A stretch of DNA of 64,000 nucleotides, from NCBI GenBank assembly GCA_044450785.1, contig JBIOJM010000007.1:1-64000 (forward strand), read 5' to 3'. This document shows positions 52,740-61,107 of this stretch, piece after piece. Origin of the DNA: JBIOJM01 sp044450785. GTDB taxonomy: Bacteria > Planctomycetota > Planctomycetia > Isosphaerales > Isosphaeraceae. The notes beneath the pieces are model-generated. The model saw only the letters and a list, made by a program, of their open reading frames with translations, ran no database searches and was not told the origin of the DNA. How positions within the stretch are numbered: position 1 is the stretch's first letter; every line of letters begins with the position of its first letter. The position numbers and the translations under genes are program-made.

Positions 52740-55385
52740 ATGGCTGTTCGATTCGACCAATTCACACTCAAGAGTCAGGAGGCGGTGCGACAAGCCCAGT
52801 CCGTCGCCCAGGAGCGCGGGCATCCTCGGCTGGAGCCGATGCACTTGCTGGCGTCGCTGTTGCAACCCGACCAGCAGGTCGTCCGTTCGCTCTTGAATAA
52901 GCTGGGCGTGAACCCGGCCCAGGTCCTCAAGGCCGCGGAGGAAGGGCTGGGCATCTTCCCCAAGACGTCCGGCGGCGAGTTGACGATTAGCCCCGAGGTC
53001 ACGCGGATCTTTGAATGCGCCCTAGCCGAGGCCGGGCGGATGAAGGACCAGTACGTCTCCGTCGAACACTTGTTCCTGGCCGTCTTCAAGATCGAGAGCC
53101 GGGCGCAGACCTTGCTCAAATCCTTGGGGGTGAGTGAGAAAGACGTTCTCGAGGCGCTTCAGAAGGTTCGGGGCAGCCAGCGCGTCACCGACCAGAGCCC
53201 GGAGGACAAGTACGAGGCTCTGGACCGCTATGGCCGCGACCTGGTCGAGCTGGCGCGGAAGGGAAAGATGGACCCGGTGATCGGCCGCGATTCCGAGATC
53301 CGGCGCGTGGTGCAAGTACTGAGCCGCCGCACCAAGAACAATCCCGTCCTGATCGGCGAGCCGGGAGTGGGCAAAACCGCCATCGTCGAGGGACTCGCCC
53401 AGCGCATCGTCTCCGGCGACGTGCCCGAGAGCCTGCAGAATCGCCGGCTGGTCGCGCTCGATCTCGGAGCACTCGTCGCGGGCACCAAGTTCCGCGGCGA
53501 GTTCGAGGAACGGCTCAAGGCCGTGTTGAAGGAGGTGACCGAGTCCGAGGGCCGGATCATCCTGTTCATCGACGAGCTTCACAACGTTGTCGGCGCCGGC
53601 AAGGGGGAGGGCGCGATGGATGCGGCCAACCTCTTGAAGCCGGCGCTGGCGCGCGGCGAGCTGCGCTGTATCGGCGCCACCACTCTCGACGAATTCCGCG
53701 AGCACGTCGAGAAAGATCCGGCCCTGGAGCGCCGGTTCCAGCCGGTGTTCGTGGGCGAGCCCTCGGTCGATGACACGATCGCGATCCTCCGAGGGTTGAA
53801 AGAACGCTACGAACTGCACCACAAGGTCAAGATCAGGGATTCCGCCCTCGTGACGGCTGCCAAGCTCTCGTCGCGCTACATCACCGACCGCTTCCTCCCG
53901 GATAAGGCCATCGACCTGGTTGACGAGGCCGCCAGCCGGCTGTCGATGGAGCTCCAGTCCGTTCCGGCCGAGATCGACACCCGCCAGCGCCAACTCCTCC
54001 AGCTCCAGTTGGCCGAGCGCATGCTCGGACACGAAGAGGAAGCGCAAGCACGCGAACGACACGCCGAGGTCCAGGATGAGATCCGGCGAGTCGAGAAGGA
54101 GCTTCAAGACCTCCGCCGCCAGTGGGAGATGGAAAAGTCGGGCCTGGGGGACATCCAGAAAGTTCGCGAACGCCTCGAAGCGGTGAAGGCCGAGTTCAGC
54201 CCAAAGTATGATGAAGTCCTCAAGATGCAGCAGCGCGGCGAGCGGCCCGATGAAGAGCAGTTCCAGTCGCTGGAGGCACTCGATACCGAGCGAAAAGCCC
54301 TGGAAAAACGGATCGCGACGGCCGAGGCACAGGGCGACGGTCAGACCAAGGAGGCAAGCCGGCTCCTCAAGCGGGAGGTCGACTCCGAAGAGATCGCCGA
54401 GGTCGTCTGCCAGTGGACCGGCATCCCGGTTGCCAGGATGCTCACCACCGAGCGCGCAAAGCTCTTGCAACTCGAGGACCAGATCCATTTGCGGCTGGTG
54501 GATCAGGACGCCGCCGTCCGCGCCGTGGCGGACGCCGTCCGCCGCAGCCGCGCCGGTTTGCAAGACCCCAATCGGCCGATCGGCTCGTTTCTCTTCCTCG
54601 GGCCCACGGGCGTCGGCAAGACCGAGCTGGCCAAGGCCCTGGCGGAATTCCTGTTCGACAGCGAAACGGCGATGGTCCGTCTCGACATGAGCGAGTTCGG
54701 TGAGCGGCACAACGTCGCGCGATTGATCGGTGCTCCACCCGGCTACATCGGCTACGAAGAGGGGGGGCGGCTGACCGAGTCGATTCGCCGCCGGCCTTAC
54801 TCGGTCATCCTGCTCGACGAGATCGAGAAGGCCCACCGCGACGTCTTCAATGTTCTGCTCCAGCTCCTGGACGACGGCCGCTTGACCGACGGCCAGGGGC
54901 GCACGGTCGACTTTCGCAACACCGTCGTCATCATGACGTCCAACCTGGGCAGCCAGATCATTGCCGACCTGGCCGGAACCGACGACGAACCGAGGATCCG
55001 GCGGGAGATCCAGAACCTCTTGAAGTCCGCGTTCCTCCCCGAGTTTCTCAACCGCATCGATGAAACGATCATCTTCCATCCCCTCGGGATGAAAGAGCTG
55101 ACCGAGATCGTCGGCATTCAACTCGGGCGGCTCGAGCGGCAGCTCTCGGAGGCCGGCTTGACTCTGCGGGTCAGCGACGAGGCTCGGTCACGGTTGGCCC
55201 ACGAAGGCTTCGAACCCGCCTTCGGCGCGCGGCCTCTGAAGCGACTCATTCAACAGCGGTTGGCCAATCAAATCGCGACCAAGCTCCTCGAGCAGGAAAT
55301 CGGGCAAGGTGACGTTGTCGAGGTCGTTTGCAGCGGATCGGAGTTCAAGATCACGCCTGTCCGGCCAGGCGCCGCCGGCCGCTGA
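52740..55385 (+). CDS. clpB: Disaggregase ClpB
   Basis: 881 residues with the ClpB order: N domain (about 5-150, FTLKSQEAVRQAQ), AAA1 with Walker A GEPGVGKTAIVE and Walker B IILFIDELHN, a middle coiled coil (about 410-530, LQLQLAERMLGHEEEAQARE), AAA2 with GPTGVGKTELAKAL and ILLDEIEKAHRDVFN, and the C-terminal FGARPLKRLIQQRLAN. It pulls proteins out of aggregates together with DnaK. Its ATG lies 5 bp after dnaK, so they are co-translated. The coiled coil rules out ClpA/ClpC. Confidence 0.96.
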   Translation: MAVRFDQFTLKSQEAVRQAQSVAQERGHPRLEPMHLLASLLQPDQQVVRSLLNKLGVNPAQVLKAAEEGLGIFPKTSGGELTISPEVTRIFECALAEAGRMKDQYVSVEHLFLAVFKIESRAQTLLKSLGVSEKDVLEALQKVRGSQRVTDQSPEDKYEALDRYGRDLVELARKGKMDPVIGRDSEIRRVVQVLSRRTKNNPVLIGEPGVGKTAIVEGLAQRIVSGDVPESLQNRRLVALDLGALVAGTKFRGEFEERLKAVLKEVTESEGRIILFIDELHNVVGAGKGEGAMDAANLLKPALARGELRCIGATTLDEFREHVEKDPALERRFQPVFVGEPSVDDTIAILRGLKERYELHHKVKIRDSALVTAAKLSSRYITDRFLPDKAIDLVDEAASRLSMELQSVPAEIDTRQRQLLQLQLAERMLGHEEEAQARERHAEVQDEIRRVEKELQDLRRQWEMEKSGLGDIQKVRERLEAVKAEFSPKYDEVLKMQQRGERPDEEQFQSLEALDTERKALEKRIATAEAQGDGQTKEASRLLKREVDSEEIAEVVCQWTGIPVARMLTTERAKLLQLEDQIHLRLVDQDAAVRAVADAVRRSRAGLQDPNRPIGSFLFLGPTGVGKTELAKALAEFLFDSETAMVRLDMSEFGERHNVARLIGAPPGYIGYEEGGRLTESIRRRPYSVILLDEIEKAHRDVFNVLLQLLDDGRLTDGQGRTVDFRNTVVIMTSNLGSQIIADLAGTDDEPRIRREIQNLLKSAFLPEFLNRIDETIIFHPLGMKELTEIVGIQLGRLERQLSEAGLTLRVSDEARSRLAHEGFEPAFGARPLKRLIQQRLANQIATKLLEQEIGQGDVVEVVCSGSEFKITPVRPGAAGR

Positions 55386-55481
55386 GCGAAAGCGACGTGC
55401 CCGCTCCATCCCCTGCCGCCGCGGCGAAATCACGGGGAGCAAGCGTCTCGTTCCCACCCAGAATGGAAACGATTCATTTCA

Positions 55482-55922
55482 TTACTGGCGAGGAGCGGTT
55501 TTTCTCTTTGTCCCGGCCTTGATGGCGGAAGTCTGGTTCTTCTGGGTCGTCACGGATCTCATCGAAGGGTAGAAAGGCACGGGCTTCCCCGACATGTCCA
55601 CCCGGGCCGAGGCATCGGCCATATCAAAAATGCTGGACGAGGTCGGGCGGGTCGCCGTCATTCTTCGTCTGCTCTCGCGTCGAGGAATGGGTGGGGGCGG
55701 TGGAATGGCCCCTCGCGACTTGCCGGTGACGGCTTTCTTACCTTGAGAGGTCGTGGCAGTGCGAATCGACGTCCTACCGCGCCCGGCGCTGGTGCTGGCG
55801 GTTGTGGTCGAAGTCGCGGGGCCCGGATTCGCGGTCGTCGGACTCTGAGTTTGAGCGCTCGCGGTCGAGGCGACCACGGCGGCAAGAATGGCGGAGGTCG
55901 TGAACATGCTGGGTGATTTCAT
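55482..55922 (-). CDS. Small secreted Ser/Thr/Pro-rich protein
   Basis: From ATG 55922 the product has a signal peptide (MKSPSMFTTSAILAAVVAST, then ASAQ) and a Ser/Thr/Ala-rich mature part, followed by PPPPPIP and a basic, low-complexity end. There is no conserved domain. A short disordered envelope protein is likely. The signal peptide supports the reading, but the rest could be non-coding. Alternative starts lie at 55934 and 55928. Convergent with clpB. Confidence 0.5.
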   Translation of the reverse strand: MKSPSMFTTSAILAAVVASTASAQTQSPTTANPGPATSTTTASTSAGRGRTSIRTATTSQGKKAVTGKSRGAIPPPPPIPRRESRRRMTATRPTSSSIFDMADASARVDMSGKPVPFYPSMRSVTTQKNQTSAIKAGTKRKTAPRQ

Positions 55923-56177
55923 GGTCATCCGCAATCGAATCGGAAGGACAAGAGGAACGACTGAATTCGAACACTGTCTGTCGTGAGGAGACCTGGCCCT
56001 GAAGTCGTACCAACCGGTGTGGGCCGCCCTCCATCCTCGGGGATCGTGACGATTCTATCCTGATATCATCCGACATCGGCCCGAGAACTTCAAGGCCGTG
56101 GCCAGCGCGAGTAGTCTTTTGGCATCGCACCGCCTTAGCGCAGCTCTAGACCGCTGACTTGCTTCCGGCTAGATCGG

Positions 56178-58873
56178 GTGACCCCGTGCGGAAAAAAGTG
56201 GGAACATTGGGTCGACTCCGGGCAGTATGAGAGAGGAATCACCGAGTTTCCCCGGGGGTCTTCTCATGTTGGGGCGGCACGACGTTGTTCTGAGGTCCTC
56301 TGTGACCTGGAAGGCCGCTCGTATGCCGAGGCCGCCCGCCGGCTCCGGTGCCCTTTGGGGACGGTCCAGAGCCGTCTGGCCCGCGGCCGCGAGCGGCTTC
56401 GTGCTCGCCTCGTCCGGCGCGGCCTCGCACCCGCGGCGGTCTCGGCCCTGCTGGCCGAGGGTGCAACGGCATCGGTCCCGGAGGTCCTGGCAGAGGCAAC
56501 AGTCAAGGCCGCGATTGCGGTGGCGACGCGTCAGGGGACAGCAGCCGGGGCGGTCTCGGCGACGATCGCTTCACTGGTGGATTACGCACTGAGGAGCATG
56601 ACCATGACAGTACTCAAAAGAGCCGCGGCGGCCGCCACGGCGTTCTCGATCGCGCTCGGCGCGGGTCTGCTGGCACATGGCTCACCAAGGGCTGTCGATC
56701 CGTCGCCGCCTGGCGCCGGCTCTACCGTAGTCCAGCCGCCCCAAATTGCCCCTGGGGCCGCCAAACGCACACCGGCCAAGCACGCGAAGCTCGGCCGCAC
56801 CTTGAACCTTCAGGTTGTCAGCGTCACGGACAACGCGCCGCTGGCCGCCGCGGCAGTCTGGGTCCGCGTTACCCGGGGCAAGGATCACGTTTCCCAGGGG
56901 AAGACCGACGAACAGGGGCGCTACCCGATCTCGCTGCCCGGTGACTTTTCCTACTTCATCGTCGTGACTGCGCACCCCGGCTTCGCGCCGATCGAGCTGC
57001 GCTGGCTCGCGCCTGAGATTCCTGAGAATTACACCCTGGCGCTCGAGCATGGGGTGCCGATCGGCGGCACTGTCCGCGACGATCAAGGCCGGCCGATCGC
57101 GGGAGCCCGGGTTCTCCTCAAGGTCAACGCGCCCACTCCGCGTGGCCGTCCCAATGCTTACGTCAGTACGGGAGCCGAAGTCGCCGCCGCGATCACCGAC
57201 GCCGAGGGACGCTGGCGATCCGAGGCCCTCCCCGCCTCCACCGGCCCCGGCGTCAGGCTCGATGTTGAATTGGCGCATCCTGACCACGTCACTGTCGAGC
57301 AGCTCATCTCGGCCGAGCAGGCCCGTGCGCTCACGAGCGTGCAAGTGATGGAGCCCGGCGTTTCACTTGCCGGCACCGTGCTCAGCCCCGACGGCGGTCC
57401 GGTCGCGGAGGCTACGGTCGTGGTGGTGCAACAGCACAGAGTTGGGATGCTTACGCGGGTCAAGACCGATCAGAACGGCCGGTTCCACACCGGCCGCTTC
57501 CTCGACCTGAAGTTTTCCGAGACGATGCTGACTGTCCAGGCGCAGGGCTTCGCCTCGGCCGTGCGGCGGGTCAAGATCACACCGACGACCCCGCCCCAGG
57601 TCGTCCAGCTCGCGCCGCGCCGGCCGCTCCGTGGCCATGTGGTCGACGCACAGGGCAGGACCGTGGCGGGAGCGGTCGTCTCGTCCACCCAAGGCCTCGG
57701 CAACGGCCCACTCGATTGGGAGGCCGAGACCGACGAGAACGGCCGGTTCGAGTGGCCCGACGCCCCGGCCTTCGGCACGATCCTCCTTGACGCCTTCAAG
57801 CCCCCTTTCAGCCAAGCGATGGGGCGCGGGGTCGAAGCGGGCTCGGGCGAGGTCACGATCGCCTTGCACCGCCCGCAACACCTTCACGGCACGGTCACCG
57901 ATGCCGAGACTGGCCATCCAATCCAGCGATTCGTCCTCGTTCCCGGCTGGGGCCCGGATCGCCCAGGAAGTCGTCCGGAGTGGCTTCGAGGTGAGCCGAG
58001 CGCCACGACATTCGCGGGCGGTAAGTTCGACTTGAAAGACGGCTTGTTTCCCGACCAGGGCCTCCGCCGCTCGATTCGGATCGAGGCCGACGGCTATCGA
58101 CCCCGCGACCGAAACCACCGACTCCGGATGACTTCCCCGACTTCACCGACGAGCAGAAGTCGGCGTGGTACGACGCCTACCGCAAGACGCCCGAAGGGCG
58201 GTCCTCTCTCGGCGAGGAGCGTCAGTACGCCGTCGTTGTCCATCCCGACGGCTCCTTTCGGATCGAAGACGTACCCGCCGGCCGCTACGCGCTCTTGCTC
58301 CCGTTCGACCGGCGCTCCAGCGGCGACCATTCGAGCCGGCTCGCCTTCGCTCGGGCTGATGTAATCGTTCCCGAGATTCCGGGCGGTCGCAGCGACCTAC
58401 CACTCGACATCGGCGCGGTACCACTGGCGGTCTTTCCCGTCCGCGAGCTCAAAGTCGGAGATGCGGCACCGGCGCTCACGCCCAAGGCTGCCGACGGACG
58501 CCCGCTCGATCTGCAGGCACTGAGGGGGCGATTCGTGCTTCTGGCATTCTGGGCGACGTATCGGAATCTGGACGACATCCCTCACCTCAAAGCGACGTAC
58601 GAGGCCTTCGGCCGCGAGCCGGGCTTGGTCATGATCGGCTTGAGCCAGGATATTGAGCCCGATACCGCGAGACGCTATGCCACCCACCGCGGCCTGGCGT
58701 GGGAACAGCGCTACCTCGGCCGGAGCGACGCAGACCCCGTCGCGGCCGCTTTCGGTATGCGCCACCCACCCCAGGTCATTCTGATCGGGCCCGACGGCCG
58801 GCTCGTCGCCCGGGATCTCCAGGGCGACGGGATCAAGCAGGCGGTCGCCAAGGCACTCGGACGGAAGGACTGA
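56178..58873 (+). pseudogene. Sigma70 region 4 - carboxypeptidase-like repeats - thioredoxin-like fusion, truncated and frameshifted
   Basis: Residues about 36-80 are sigma70 region 4 (VLCDLEGRSYAEAARRLRCP, LGTVQSRLARGRERLRARL). The expected region 2 is missing, so the N-terminus is lost. Then comes one membrane helix (VLKRAAAAATAFSIALGAGL) and at least five carboxypeptidase-regulatory-like beta modules (IGGTVRDDQGRPIAGARV, LAGTVLSPDGGPVAEATV, LRGHVVDAQGRTVAGAVV, LHGTVTDAETGHPIQRF). Near 58110 a single C appears deleted: the frame shifts, and the original continues as PDDFPDFTDEQKSAWYDAYR, VVVHPDGSFRIEDVPAG to a thioredoxin-like end (VGDAAPALTPKAADGRPLDL). The CxxC site is WATYRNLD, so no redox cysteines remain. 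Confidence 0.75.
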
Positions 58874-58952
58874 ACGGACGCGGGCGAAGCCGGATCGTTC
58901 ACAAGCCTGTGAACGGTCCGATCCCACTCGTGTTCAACGGCCCGACGGCAGG

Positions 58953-59073
58953 CTATACCGCTTGCGGGCGGAAATGAGACATTCCAAACTAACCCGAAGC
59001 GTAAGCGAGGTCTGGGTTTGCGGCCCTCGCTCACGCTTCGGGTTGGTGTCAATCCCCGCCGCGAGCGGTATAG
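58953..59073. repeat. MITE-like palindromic element
   Basis: CTATACCGCTTGCGGGCGG (58953-58971) and CCGCCGCGAGCGGTATAG (59056-59073) are outer inverted arms. Inside, AACCCGAAGCGTAAGCGAGG (58991-59010) pairs with CCTCGCTCACGCTTCGGGTT (59025-59044), 19 of 20 bases. It holds no gene. The inner pair contains a motif similar to the ends of the next element. Confidence 0.7.
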
Positions 59074-59147
59074 AATCCCGATGGGCAACGGAGAAACTGC
59101 AAGCCGTCCATTCGCGGTCGTATAGGCCGGGAACGGCAGTGCTCACA

Positions 59148-59536
59148 CCGACCCGACGCGCAAGCGAGGAACGCTCTCCGGACATATCCGGAGAGCGTTT
59201 GGTCTCGCGCGAACCGCACCTCGCTTGCGCGTTTTGATGTTGCGCTTTTCTTTGGTTTCGCCCCGAAGGGGCACCGACATGCCAGCCCAGGGCAACGCCC
59301 TGGGAACTGGACAGCGTAATGACCCGTGCCCTGAAAGGGCCGAACAGCGTGTTACCCCAGCGGTACCGCGCTTCACGTTCCATCGAGGTAGGGAGCCGGT
59401 TCTTGTCACGCCCTTTCAGGGCTCTGCTGATTCTTGTCGTTCGTTCTTCCCAGGGCGTTGCCCTGGGCTGATATGTTACGGCCCCTACGGGGCGAAATCC
59501 AAAATGCGCAACTTCAAAACTCGCGCGTCGGGTTAG
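59148..59536. repeat. Large nested inverted-repeat element
   Basis: Outermost arms ACCCGACGCG (59151-59160) and CGCGTCGGGT (59524-59533) enclose GTTTTGATGTTGCGC (59231-59245) / GCGCAACTTCAAAAC. Inside these lie TTTCGCCCCGAAGGGGC (59256-59272) / GCCCCTACGGGGCGAAA (59481-59497), then AGCCCAGGGCAACGCCCTGG / CCAGGGCGTTGCCCTGGGCT, and GCCCTGAAAGGGC / GCCCTTTCAGGGC. Near the left end a 13-bp stem AACGCTCTCCGGA-cata-TCCGGAGAGCGTT is set in its own CGCGCAAGCGAGG/CCTCGCTTGCGCG stem. No credible protein is coded. It looks like a composite of mobile palindromes. Confidence 0.7.
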
Positions 59537-59615
59537 TATCAGTTGCGCGAGCGAGCCATGCCGCTTCAGATCGTGTCTCAATCGCTGGTTTCTAGCTCGT
59601 TGACGTTTGATTATT

Positions 59616-59888
59616 TCATTTGTTGCGGCCGTTCCCGCTCTTGGTGCGAACCTTCGCCCGAAGCTTCTCGAAGACTTCAGGCCCGTCGAGCAATTCCCCG
59701 CGGTCGGCCTGGCCGATACCGATTTGAATTTCTCGTCGAAGTTCCTCGAATCTCATCGCCCGGAACTTGTCTCGCTCTTCAAGCAGCCGGAGTGCTTCGC
59801 GGACGACCTCGCTCGCAGAGAGATAAAGCCCGCTCTGAACCTTCGTGTGAATCAGTTGTTCAAGCTCGGGTGTGAGTGAAACGTTCAT
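59616..59888 (-). CDS. ParD-family antitoxin without a toxin gene
   Basis: MNVSLTPELEQLIHTKVQSG, then LYLSASEVVREALRLLEERD, is the ParD ribbon-helix-helix start. The tail (AMRFEELRREIQIGIGQADR) is the toxin-binding part. ParE, normally downstream in the same direction, is absent: the sequence after the stop (below 59616) runs into the palindromic element. TAGGTCC and AAGAGG precede the ATG at 59888. An orphan antitoxin. Confidence 0.8.
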   Translation of the reverse strand: MNVSLTPELEQLIHTKVQSGLYLSASEVVREALRLLEERDKFRAMRFEELRREIQIGIGQADRGELLDGPEVFEKLRAKVRTKSGNGRNK

Positions 59889-59998
59889 CGGACCTACCTC
59901 TTTAAAGGGACAAATCTCGAATCTGCCTCTTCTTAGCGTATCCGATGATGGCTAACCTTGTCAAAGTTCGCTATGGACCCGCTTCGGTTCGAGCCGGA

Positions 59999-60186
59999 TC
60001 ACGGCGGCGATGCCGGCGAGGCCCCAAGCTCCCGTTCCAAGTCGGCCGCATCAAAGTCCTTTTCGAGTAGCTCCGCCACGGTGATTCCTTTCTCGAGCAG
60101 GAGATAGGCGACGAGGCCAAGACCAGGCCGAGGAAGAGGAGAAGAGTCACCAAAACGCGACGTTTCGTCAACACGGGTCGTATCAT
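59999..60186 (-). pseudogene. Small membrane protein split by a short duplication
   Basis: From ATG 60186 the reading is MIRPVLTKRRVLVTLLLFLG, a single membrane helix. In the next frame it continues as LGLVAYLLLEKGITVAELLE, KDFDAADLERELGASP to a TGA at 59999. The junction contains a near-duplicate CTCGGCCTGGT / CTTGGCCTCGTC, which would have shifted the frame. The repaired product would be about 60 residues. Function unknown. Confidence 0.45.
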
Positions 60187-60401
60187 CGATCCACTCTTTC
60201 CCTGCGTACGAAATGAGGGCTCTGGTGGAAGCCGGGAAGATTGCGATCTTGAGAAACACAAAGCAGAATGGCACTGCGTCCCCGGATCGGCAAGCTGGCG
60301 ATTCTGCTTTTTGAGAGCAATTCGTCGAGAAGCCGAGTATCTTGTCGTCGTCGGGTTCCGCACGTCCGACGGCTCTCTGTCTTCGAGAATGGAGGATCGG
60401 C

Positions 60402-60623
60402 ATGTACTTTAACGTGGGGCCCGTCGAGATTTTGGTGATCCTGGCGTCCCTTGTGTTCATCATCTGGCCAGCGTGCCGGATTTGCTCGCGAGCCGGGTTT
60501 CCAGCCGCGCTGGGACTGTTGATCGTGGTGCCCCTTTTTAATCTGGTCCTGCTCTACGTGCTCGCCTTTGCCGAGTGGCCGGCGCTGCGCCATCAGAGAA
60601 AAAGCACGAATCTCGATTTCTGA
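60402..60623 (+). CDS. Small two-helix membrane protein
   Basis: ATG 60402 with GGAGG 6 nt upstream. The 73-residue product MYFNVGPVEILVILASLVFI, then RAGFPAALGLLIVVPLFNLV, has two hydrophobic helices at about 8-24 and 32-56 with a short basic tail (LRHQRKSTN). A phospholipase-D-nuclease-like or other short membrane anchor is possible, but I recognise no specific family. Confidence 0.65.
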   Translation: MYFNVGPVEILVILASLVFIIWPACRICSRAGFPAALGLLIVVPLFNLVLLYVLAFAEWPALRHQRKSTNLDF

Positions 60624-60680
60624 CCGGGCGCCGCGGTCACACGCGTATGGTCCTCTCGGCTCTTCTACCCAGGAGACAAA

Positions 60681-61061
60681 ATGTCACCTGAAATCAAGGC
60701 TTATCTCGAATCCCTCCCACGAGAACAGCGCGACATGGCGGTCGCCCTCCGGAGCGCGGTCATGAATGCTGAGCCATCCCTTCAAGAATCCATCAGCTCG
60801 TGGGGATACGTTTCGTTTTCGGTTCCGGGCATGACAGGCTTTACCCGGTCGATGGGCGTCATCACTATTGTTCCTCATAAAGAGTACACGAATCTGCAGT
60901 TCTACAATGGTGTCGAGCTTCTCGACGTTGTTCCGCAGCTTGAGGGTACAGGGAAACGGATGAGGCATCTGAAGTTTGCTCATAGCCAGACACTGGATAC
61001 GGGCCTGTTAGTCAAGGCTGTTCGGGCGTCGGTCGCTCGGGTCAAAGGCGATTCCTCTTAG
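60681..61061 (+). CDS. DUF1801-family protein
   Basis: 126 residues with CCAGGAGA before ATG 60681. MSPEIKAYLESLPREQRDMA, LRSAVMNAEPSLQESISSWG, ITIVPHKEYTNLQFYNGVEL and the K-R-x-R-H-x-KF pattern (GKRMRHLKFAHSQTLDTGLL) are marks of DUF1801/YdhG-like frataxin-fold proteins. The function is unproven; links to iron homeostasis or stress are only family-level suggestions. It stands between small membrane genes and the PVC haem protein and reads in the same direction. Confidence 0.85.
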   Translation: MSPEIKAYLESLPREQRDMAVALRSAVMNAEPSLQESISSWGYVSFSVPGMTGFTRSMGVITIVPHKEYTNLQFYNGVELLDVVPQLEGTGKRMRHLKFAHSQTLDTGLLVKAVRASVARVKGDSS

Positions 61062-61107
61062 TCCGTGGCAATCGACAGGGCTGGTCCCCTCTCAAGGAAG
61101 CCATTCG

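Noticed and set aside
53022..55121. A 699-codon minus-strand open frame
   Set aside because: It lies opposite clpB and has the composition of an antisense shadow.
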